Below are positions 1-5,571 of a stretch of 7,237 nucleotides of DNA, piece by piece. The stretch is from Dysgonamonadaceae bacterium (GTDB lineage: Bacteria; Bacteroidota; Bacteroidia; Bacteroidales; Azobacteroidaceae): positions 1-7,237 of the forward strand of contig JAITTA010000014.1 of assembly GCA_031287395.1 (NCBI GenBank). The letters run 5' to 3'. The stretch's first letter is position 1, and each line of letters opens with the position of its first letter. A model generated the notes under the pieces. The model was given only the letters and a program-made list of their open reading frames with translations, made no database searches and had not been told where the DNA came from. The position numbers and the translations under genes were made by a program.

Positions 1-1268
1 AATCCACCGTGATTACAGGATTCAGTGGAGGTGCTGATTCTGTAGTATTGTTACATATCCTTCACGCGTTGGAATACCGGTGTATTGCCGCTCATTGCAA
101 TTTTCACCTGAGAGGGGAAGAATCCGACCGGGATGAAGAATTCTCCCGCCGTTTTGCCACGACTCTCGGGATTCCTTTTTACAAAACAGATTTTGATACC
201 GTCTCGTACGCGGAAAAGAACAATACTTCCATTGAAATGGCTGCAAGAGAATTGCGTTATAAATGGTTTGAAATGCTCCGGGAAAAAGAAAATGCCGGTA
301 CGATTGCTGTCGCTCATCACAAAGACGACAGCATCGAAACTCTACTTATCAACCTGGTACGGGGAACAGGGCTTAAAGGCCTGACCGGCATCAAACCGGT
401 AAACGGAAATATCATCCGGCCTTTATTATGCCTGTCGAAAGAAGAAATTCTTGGATATGCCTATAAAAACAACCTGGAATACGTCACCGATTCAAGTAAT
501 TACGAATATACCTTTACCCGTAATAAAATCAGGCTGCAAGTCATTCCTTTACTGGAATCCATTAATCCGTCCCTGGTATCCGGCCTGACACAAACAATGG
601 AGAATCTGATCGAAACGGAAAAAATATACAATCATGCAATAAAAGAAGCTGTTTCACGTTGTTTCAACGAGACGGAATCCGGAATTGATATTCCTCTTTT
701 ACTTTCTTATCCATCGCCTGAAGCCGTCTTATATGAAATACTCAGGACCTATGGATTCGGAAGGGATGTTGTCTTCAATATTGCAAAATCGATATTACAC
801 CAATCGGGAAAAGAATTTTTTTCCGACAAATACAGGATTGTAAAAGACAGAAAAAAACTGATACTCATGCCTATAAATCAAATCAATCTTCATGAAAAAT
901 ATCTGATTGAAAGTACTACGGAAACGTTGCAGGAACCTGTAAGACTCGAAATCGTCCATGCCGGATATACCACGGATTTTCAATTTTCCCAAGAAAAAAA
1001 GTATGCTTATTTCGACACAGAAAAACTGAACTTTCCGCTACTCCTCCGGAAATGGCAGAATGGCGATCGTTTTATGCCTTTTGGAATGAAAGGCTCCAAA
1101 AAACTGAGTGATTATTTCTCCGATCACAAATTCAGCCTGATCGACAAAGAAAATGCCTGGGTGCTATGCAGTGGAAACGATATTTGCTGGATTGTCGGAG
1201 AACGAACCGACCGGCGTTTCAAAATAGATTATAATACGACTAAAATATCTATTATAAAACTTTTTTGA
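1..1268 (+). CDS. tilS: tRNA(Ile)-lysidine synthetase, 5'-truncated by window edge
   Basis: TilS uses ATP and lysine to convert the wobble cytidine of tRNA-Ile(CAU) to lysidine, so that the tRNA reads AUA and is charged with isoleucine. It is a cytoplasmic enzyme, essential in most bacteria. The PP-loop ATPase signature SGGADS is at 24-41. It is followed by the family motifs CNFHLRGEESDRDE (about 96-137), AVAHHKDDSIET (306-341) and TRNKIR (516-533), and by a C-terminal TilS domain with KWQNGDRFMPFGMKGSKKL (about 1050-1106). The open frame runs off the left edge: the GTG at 9 lies just before the PP-loop and is read here as an internal Val. About 421 residues are visible and perhaps 15-25 are missing, giving the usual length of bacterial TilS. 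The stop is TGA at 1266-1268. The gene appears intact, and no terminator is evident after it. The identification is very secure; only the start is unknown. Confidence 0.96.
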   Translation, partial: STVITGFSGGADSVVLLHILHALEYRCIAAHCNFHLRGEESDRDEEFSRRFATTLGIPFYKTDFDTVSYAEKNNTSIEMAARELRYKWFEMLREKENAGTIAVAHHKDDSIETLLINLVRGTGLKGLTGIKPVNGNIIRPLLCLSKEEILGYAYKNNLEYVTDSSNYEYTFTRNKIRLQVIPLLESINPSLVSGLTQTMENLIETEKIYNHAIKEAVSRCFNETESGIDIPLLLSYPSPEAVLYEILRTYGFGRDVVFNIAKSILHQSGKEFFSDKYRIVKDRKKLILMPINQINLHEKYLIESTTETLQEPVRLEIVHAGYTTDFQFSQEKKYAYFDTEKLNFPLLLRKWQNGDRFMPFGMKGSKKLSDYFSDHKFSLIDKENAWVLCSGNDICWIVGERTDRRFKIDYNTTKISIIKLF

Positions 1269-1274
1269 AGAATA

Positions 1275-1306
1275 TTTGTAACAAACAAAAAAACTAATTA
1301 CCTTTG
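1275..1306 (+). promoter_or_regulatory. Bacteroides-type promoter for the sugar cassette
   Basis: TTTG at 1275-1278 (-33 element) and TACCTTTG at 1299-1306 (-7 element, consensus TAnnTTTG) are separated by 20 bp. Both elements and the spacing match the known primary sigma factor promoter of Bacteroides. The transcript should start near 1311-1313, giving a leader of roughly 57 bases before the ATG at 1370. The promoter begins only seven bases after the tilS stop, so the downstream genes need not depend on tilS transcription. Confidence 0.75.
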
Positions 1307-1308
1307 TA

Positions 1309-1331
1309 GCGTATTACTCCTATTGATACGT
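1309..1331 (+). promoter_or_regulatory. Hairpin at the predicted 5' end of the cassette mRNA
   Basis: An inverted repeat pairs GCGTATTA (1309-1316) with TGATACGT (1324-1331) around the loop CTCCTAT. Five central pairs are Watson-Crick (CGTAT/ATACG), and the rest include two G-T wobbles. It coincides with the predicted transcription start, so it could protect the 5' end of the mRNA or act as a small operator. No T-tract follows, so it is not a terminator. It is short and may be coincidental. Confidence 0.35.
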
Positions 1332-1369
1332 CGATTTTAAGAAAAAAATCCCCTCTACATGAACTTGAT

Positions 1370-2290
1370 ATGAAAAAAATTTATATTGCAGGTTGCGGTG
1401 GAATGCTCGGTGAGGCTTTCTACAAGCAATTTAAGAATGATTATCTTTTAAAATGTACGGACATTGATGTAAACGAAAGCTGGCTTTCCAAGTTGGATTT
1501 TAGAAATTTTGATGAATACAGAAAAGATGTCGAAGAATTTGAACCCGATTTTCTGTTTCATTTAGGAGCTTATACGGATCTGGAATATTGTGAGTTGAAT
1601 CCGGAAGATGCATATGAAACAAATACACGATCTGTCAGATATGCGGTGCAAATTGCAAACCAATTGAACATCCCGTTGTTATATATAAGTACAGCCGGTA
1701 TTTTCGACGGAAAAAAAGAATTGTATGATGATTGGGATACTCCAAATCCGTTGGGAGTTTATGCAAAAACAAAATATGAAGGCGAACTGTTCGTATGCCG
1801 GCAGGCAAATCGTTACTTGGTCTGCCGTGCAGGTTGGATGATGGGAGGTGGTCCTAAAAAAGACAAAAAATTCATCCAAAAGCTCCTGAAACAAATCAAA
1901 GACGGGAAAACAGAACTGTATGTTGTTGAGGATAAAGATGGAACTCCAACTTATACCCACGACTTTGCGGCAAATGTTAAAGCGCTTCTGGAAAAAGCAA
2001 TCACAGAACCGGATTGGTGGGGGGTGTACAACATGGTTTGTGAAGGCCAAACCAGTCGGTTGGAGGTCTCAAAAGAATTAATTGAAATATTAAATTTGAA
2101 AGATAAGGTGTCTGTTATTCCCGTGGTATCCAGTTATTTCAGGAAAACATATTTTGCAGACAGACCGGCGTCTGAAAGGCTTATAAATAAAAAGCTTTCT
2201 CAAAAAGGATTAAACCTGATGCGCGATTGGCATACAGCCTTGAGAGAATATATAAACAACTATTATTCGGATTATCTCAAAAATATCTGA
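1370..2290 (+). CDS. RmlD-like SDR sugar-nucleotide reductase (dTDP-4-dehydrorhamnose reductase family)
   Basis: This 306-residue extended short-chain dehydrogenase fits the RmlD branch, whose best-known member reduces dTDP-4-keto-L-rhamnose to dTDP-L-rhamnose with NAD(P)H in the cytoplasm. Visible features are the N-terminal Rossmann motif GCGGMLG (residues 8-14), LGAYTD (65-70), an ST pair (107-108), the catalytic YAKTK (Y131, K135), RAGWMMGGG (153-161), DGTPTYTHDFA (190-200) and a C-terminal RPASERL (265-271). Together these cover the full family length. The RmlD signature STDYVFDG is altered to STAGIFDG at 107-114, so the exact substrate is uncertain; it could be another nucleotide-sugar reductase or epimerase. 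No rmlA, rmlB or rmlC is in the window. The ATG at 1370 was chosen because MKKIYIAG is a typical Rossmann start. Its stop overlaps the next gene's ATG, suggesting translational coupling. The fold is secure; the substrate is inferred. Confidence 0.85.
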   Translation: MKKIYIAGCGGMLGEAFYKQFKNDYLLKCTDIDVNESWLSKLDFRNFDEYRKDVEEFEPDFLFHLGAYTDLEYCELNPEDAYETNTRSVRYAVQIANQLNIPLLYISTAGIFDGKKELYDDWDTPNPLGVYAKTKYEGELFVCRQANRYLVCRAGWMMGGGPKKDKKFIQKLLKQIKDGKTELYVVEDKDGTPTYTHDFAANVKALLEKAITEPDWWGVYNMVCEGQTSRLEVSKELIEILNLKDKVSVIPVVSSYFRKTYFADRPASERLINKKLSQKGLNLMRDWHTALREYINNYYSDYLKNI

Positions 2291-3393
2291 TGAATTCCAA
2301 ACTGAAAGTACATTTTGTAGGAACCCATGGTGTACCCGCCAGATACGGAGGTTTTGAAACCCTGGCGGACTTTTTAGCGCAACACCTTTCCAATGATATG
2401 GATCTGACAATTTATTGTTCCGGCAAAGTTTATAAAAAGAAATATGAAAAATATTATAATGCCTCTCTCATTTACATTCCGATACCGGCAAGCGGATTTA
2501 AAGGCATTATTTATGATCTGGTCTCTTTATACAAAGCTCTCAGTAAAGCGGATGTCATTGTATTTTTAGGACCGGTAGGTTCCGGTTTCCTTACGTTTAT
2601 GAATTTCTTTTTCAAAAAAAGATTGATTGTTAATCACGGAGGTCTGAACGAATGGGAAAGGGAAAAATTATCCGTATTTCAGCGGAAGTACGCGAAGTTC
2701 AATCATCGGATTGCGGCTCACAGGGCAAGTGTAAATATTGTGGACAATGAACTATACCGGAAAAGCCTGTTGAAGAATTTCCATACAAATTCAATTGTCA
2801 TACGGTACGGAGGAGACCATGTCCTCAAAATTACCCCAGAAGAAAAAAAGGACTTACTACAGAAATTCCCTTTTGTAAAAGGAAAATATGCTGTCAGCGT
2901 TTCAAGGGCTCAGATCGATAACAATCTGCACCTCTTGTTGGAGACCTTCGAACATTTTAGTGAATACAAATTAGTCCTGATCTCCAATTGGAATATTTCC
3001 AACTATGGAAAAGACTTGTTTATAAAATACAAAGACAATCCGAATATGATCCTTCTGGATGCAATTTATGACAAAGATACTCTTGATTTTATCAGAGGAA
3101 ATGCTTATATTTATATTCATACTCATTCCCGGTGCGGAACAGCGCCTTCTCTCGTCGAAGCAATGAACTTAGGCCGTGCAATTGTTTCGTACGACGTCCC
3201 TACAAACCGGGAAACGACTCAAGACCAAGCATTTTTCTTTTCAGATAGAGAATCTTTAGTTAAAATACTGGAAGAACTCGATGAAGAGAAAATAAAATCG
3301 AATGAAAAACAGATGTTAAAAATTGCATCTGAAAACTATACCTGGGATATTGTTGCCGCACAATATGCAAGAATAATCCGGGAAAGAGAATAA
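2290..3393 (+). CDS. Glycosyltransferase, DUF1972 + GT4-type (possible rhamnosyltransferase)
   Basis: This is a 367-residue GT-B fold glycosyltransferase. The N-terminal half begins with the DUF1972 hallmark GTHGVPARYGGFET (residues 11-24) and also has NHGGLNEWEREK (115-126) and IRYGGD (171-176). The C-terminal half has the donor-site segment HSRCGTAPSLVEAMN (279-293), with E290 and a trailing PTNRE (304-308), as in GT4 enzymes. There is no signal peptide or clear membrane helix, so it probably works at the inner face of the cytoplasmic membrane on a lipid-linked glycan. Some DUF1972 enzymes in capsule clusters are known rhamnosyltransferases, which fits the RmlD-like neighbour; the actual donor is inferred. 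The start is ATG at 2290, overlapping the upstream TGA by one base. The frame is also open upstream to a GTG at 2227, but those codons lie inside the reductase gene and the motif-bearing N-terminus begins at MNSKLKVHFVG. Confidence 0.88.
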   Translation: MNSKLKVHFVGTHGVPARYGGFETLADFLAQHLSNDMDLTIYCSGKVYKKKYEKYYNASLIYIPIPASGFKGIIYDLVSLYKALSKADVIVFLGPVGSGFLTFMNFFFKKRLIVNHGGLNEWEREKLSVFQRKYAKFNHRIAAHRASVNIVDNELYRKSLLKNFHTNSIVIRYGGDHVLKITPEEKKDLLQKFPFVKGKYAVSVSRAQIDNNLHLLLETFEHFSEYKLVLISNWNISNYGKDLFIKYKDNPNMILLDAIYDKDTLDFIRGNAYIYIHTHSRCGTAPSLVEAMNLGRAIVSYDVPTNRETTQDQAFFFSDRESLVKILEELDEEKIKSNEKQMLKIASENYTWDIVAAQYARIIRERE

Positions 3394-3454
3394 AAAAATC
3401 AATTCTTAGATAACATTTACACAAGTTTATATAACTCAAAAAGAAAAATAAATT

Positions 3455-3547
3455 ATGGATATGAAACAAGCCGTTAAAATGTTTTCTCCAAAGGAGACGA
3501 CAATGTTGACAGGGCAAGTTCCATACTACCTCTTAAAAAAATATTGA
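3455..3547 (+). CDS. Possible 30-residue leader peptide ahead of rho
   Basis: An ATG at 3455 opens a 30-codon frame ending at TGA 3545-3547, three bases before the rho ATG at 3551 and in the same frame. The product starts MDMKQAVKMFS and ends VPYYLLKKY. It has no recognised domain, signal peptide or membrane helix, and is lysine-rich and basic. No promoter or unusual upstream ribosome site supports the first ATG. An in-frame ATG at 3503 does follow AAGGAG (3491-3496) with six bases between, and would give a 14-residue peptide. The E. coli rho gene also has a short leader ORF (rhoL) in this position, but no similarity to it is visible. A chance ORF is quite possible. Confidence 0.35.
   Translation: MDMKQAVKMFSPKETTMLTGQVPYYLLKKY
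3485..3497 (+). promoter_or_regulatory. Small hairpin enclosing an SD-like AAGGAG
   Basis: TCTCC (3485-3489) is exactly complementary to GGAGA (3493-3497) around an AAA loop. The 3' arm carries most of AAGGAG (3491-3496), a near-perfect Shine-Dalgarno sequence placed six bases before an ATG at 3503. Most Bacteroidota genes lack such a sequence, so it stands out in the rho leader. If real, the stem would mask the ribosome site. Five base pairs is short, and chance cannot be excluded. Confidence 0.3.
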
Positions 3548-3550
3548 TGT

Positions 3551-5566
3551 ATGAAATACAACATTTTACAACTCAAAGAAATGGCTCAGGATGCTCTGAT
3601 TTCCTTAGCTAAAGAACTTGGCCTGAAAAAAATCGACAAGTTAAATAAAGATGAGTTGGTTTACCAGATCTTGGACCAACAAGCCATCGTTGGAGCAGCT
3701 AAACAAGCTGAAAAAGAAAAAGAAATGGATCCTAACCGTCCTGTAAGAAGAAAACAACGACAGGCTAAAACAACCCCTAAAAAGGAAAATAAAATCAAAA
3801 CAACTGATGAAAAGACAGACGTTGTTTTAACTGAAAAACCTGTCGAACCGGTTCAACAAACACAATCGGAAGTTAAAAAGAAAAATACACCGAAAGTAGA
3901 AAAAACAACGACAACAAAAAACGTCGTCAAAAATAAAAAAGAACCTGAAAAAAATGAGAATATGGAAGAAAAGAAAAAAGAAGTTCAAAAATCATTGTTT
4001 CAGGATGAACCTGAAGAATTTCCCGTTCAGGTTAAAAAGAAAAGAGCCAGAATTGAGACCAGAAAAGAAACTGTTCCCGCAAAAGCTGTTCCCGCAAAAA
4101 TACAAGTACCCAATCCGCCGGTTACACCAACCACTGTAACAGCAGTAGAAAAACCCCAACAACAGGTGGAGCCTCCGACAGTGGAAAAACAAAATAAAAA
4201 AGATGTAAACCCGAATCCGCAGGAAGTTGTTGAAGAGGTCCAATCTAAAAAATTAGTTTTCCGTCACAGTCCGCAAGTTAACAGCGTAATGGATCAGGTT
4301 TTATTCAATGTAAAGAAAGAACAACCCAAACCGGCCCAACAACAGCAACAACAACCGGCTCAAAATCATCCGGCAACGTATAAAACCGGAAATAATGGAA
4401 ATACCAACCAACAACAGAAAGAAAAACAATTTGAATTTGAGGGAATCCTTACAGGAGTAGGAGTATTGGAAATCATCCAGGAAGGATACGGTTTCCTGCG
4501 TTCCTCGGATTATAATTACTTATCTTCTGCCGACGATATTTACGTATCCCAATCCCAAATCAAATTATTTGGGTTACGTACGGGAGATGTTGTTGAAGGC
4601 CCCATCCGCCCTCCGAAAGAAGGAGAAAAATTCTTTCCGTTGGTAAAAGTGGACCGGATTAACGGAATGAGCCCGGAAGAAGTACGCGACCGGATCCCAT
4701 TCGACCACCTGACACCACTCTTCCCCGACGAAAAATTCAAATTAACCGCCAGCATGAGTCCTAAAGTCAATGATAAAATTTCCGTGCGGGTAGTGGACCT
4801 CTTTTCCCCTATCGGAAAAGGACAACGCGGACTGATTGTTGCCCAACCGAAAACAGGAAAAACCATGCTGCTCAAAGACATCGCTAACGCAATCTCATGG
4901 AACCACCCGGAAGTATATATGATCATCCTGTTGATCGACGAACGTCCGGAAGAAGTAACCGACATGCAACGAAGTGTAGATGCCGAAGTAATAGCCTCTA
5001 CTTTCGACGAACCGGCAGATAGACACGTAAAAATTGCGGAAATCGTACTCAACAAAGCAAAACGAATGGTTGAATGTGGTCACGATGTGGTAATCCTGCT
5101 TGATTCCATCACCCGGTTAGCCCGGGCCTACAATACGGTTCAACCGGCTTCCGGGAAAGTCCTCTCCGGAGGTGTGGATGCAAATGCATTACAAAAACCC
5201 AAACGTTTTTTCGGAGCTGCACGGAATATAGAGAACGGAGGCTCTCTTACGATCATCGCTACCGCTCTGACTGAAACCGGATCGAAAATGGACGATGTCA
5301 TCTTCGAAGAATTCAAGGGAACCGGTAATATGGAATTACAACTCGATCGTAAACTTTCGAACAAACGGATTTATCCGGCTGTCGATATTATTGCATCAAG
5401 TACACGCCGTGATGATCTGTTGCAAGATCGTGAAATTGTGAATCATATGTGGATTCTTCGTAAGTATCTGTCCGATATGACCAGTATCGAAGCAATGGAA
5501 TTCGTTAAAGACAGACTCGAAAAAACATACGACAATGAAGAATTTCTGGCTTCTATGAACGGTTAA
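3551..5566 (+). CDS. rho: Transcription termination factor Rho with long disordered insert
   Basis: Rho is a hexameric RNA-dependent ATPase/translocase that ends transcription of untranslated RNA. At 671 residues it is far longer than the 419 of E. coli Rho. Order: N-terminal helical domain (about 1-50); a Lys/Gln/Pro/Thr-rich low-complexity insert (about 51-293); the cold-shock-like RNA-binding domain (about 294-370) with GVLEIIQEGYGFLRS, DDIYVSQSQI and RTGD; then the RecA-type ATPase core. The core shows Walker A in AQPKTGKTML (431-440), LLIDERPEEVTDMQR (460-474), Walker B in VVILLDSITRLARAYN (513-528), GKVLSGGVDANAL (535-547), the R-loop region TGSKMDDV (576-583) and EEFKGTGNMEL (586-596). 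All catalytic motifs look intact, including the LIDER segment that contributes to the bicyclomycin site. The ATG at 3551 was chosen because MKYNILQLKEMAQDALISLA aligns with the usual Rho start. No clear promoter lies just upstream. Identification is certain. Confidence 0.99.
   Translation: MKYNILQLKEMAQDALISLAKELGLKKIDKLNKDELVYQILDQQAIVGAAKQAEKEKEMDPNRPVRRKQRQAKTTPKKENKIKTTDEKTDVVLTEKPVEPVQQTQSEVKKKNTPKVEKTTTTKNVVKNKKEPEKNENMEEKKKEVQKSLFQDEPEEFPVQVKKKRARIETRKETVPAKAVPAKIQVPNPPVTPTTVTAVEKPQQQVEPPTVEKQNKKDVNPNPQEVVEEVQSKKLVFRHSPQVNSVMDQVLFNVKKEQPKPAQQQQQQPAQNHPATYKTGNNGNTNQQQKEKQFEFEGILTGVGVLEIIQEGYGFLRSSDYNYLSSADDIYVSQSQIKLFGLRTGDVVEGPIRPPKEGEKFFPLVKVDRINGMSPEEVRDRIPFDHLTPLFPDEKFKLTASMSPKVNDKISVRVVDLFSPIGKGQRGLIVAQPKTGKTMLLKDIANAISWNHPEVYMIILLIDERPEEVTDMQRSVDAEVIASTFDEPADRHVKIAEIVLNKAKRMVECGHDVVILLDSITRLARAYNTVQPASGKVLSGGVDANALQKPKRFFGAARNIENGGSLTIIATALTETGSKMDDVIFEEFKGTGNMELQLDRKLSNKRIYPAVDIIASSTRRDDLLQDREIVNHMWILRKYLSDMTSIEAMEFVKDRLEKTYDNEEFLASMNG
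4071..4100 (+). repeat. 15-bp tandem duplication inside the Rho insert
   Basis: CTGTTCCCGCAAAAG at 4071-4085 is followed at once by CTGTTCCCGCAAAAA (4086-4100), 14 of 15 bases identical. It encodes two VPAK units in TVPAKAVPAKIQVP (residues 174-187). The near-identity suggests a recent in-frame duplication, consistent with fast length change in the disordered insert. Confidence 0.8.
4337..4354 (+). repeat. Six-glutamine codon run in the Rho insert
   Basis: Five CAA codons and one CAG encode Q263-Q268, flanked by PA and PA. This short polyglutamine run sits in the Gln/Asn-rich end of the insert, about 25 residues before the RNA-binding domain. The nearly pure CAA array could expand or shrink by replication slippage. 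Confidence 0.85.
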
Positions 5567-5571
5567 TAATT

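Larger units (their letters stand above)
3701..4429 (+). other. Low-complexity, probably disordered insert within Rho
   Basis: Residues 51-293 of Rho lie between the N-terminal helical domain and the RNA-binding domain. They are dominated by Lys, Gln, Glu, Pro, Thr, Val and Asn, with no Cys, no Trp and only one Tyr, and Phe only at residues 150, 157, 237 and 252. Early parts are rich in Lys/Glu; the last 40 residues are rich in Gln/Asn/Pro. That composition predicts an intrinsically disordered, basic region. Bacteroides Rho proteins are known to carry such an insert, and in B. thetaiotaomicron it has been reported to drive phase separation. Extending that role to this protein is inference. 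The exact edges are estimated by eye. Confidence 0.88.

Noticed and set aside
1679..2050. 123-codon open frame on the - strand inside the reductase gene
   Set aside because: It is Cys/Phe-rich with no coherent domain and lies wholly within a well-supported gene.
2227..2289. Upstream GTG extension of the glycosyltransferase
   Set aside because: The 21 extra codons overlap the end of the reductase and precede the family's normal N-terminus; ATG at 2290 gives the expected start.
3424..3436. Dyad AGTT/AACT in the rho leader
   Set aside because: It has only four base pairs in very AT-rich DNA, expected by chance.
3394..3454. Promoter immediately upstream of rho
   Set aside because: No TTTG or TAnnTTTG pair at proper spacing was found; AT-richness alone is not evidence.
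3547..3612. ATG at 3547 overlapping the small ORF's stop, giving 21 codons
   Set aside because: It is out of frame with rho, overlaps the rho start and has no supporting signal.
3954..4139. 61-codon + strand frame inside the Rho insert
   Set aside because: It is a frame-shifted reading of Lys- and Pro-rich codons within rho, not an independent gene.
4540..5055. 171-codon open frame on the - strand inside rho
   Set aside because: It lies opposite the most conserved part of rho, has no recognisable domain, and is explained by the codon pattern of the sense strand.
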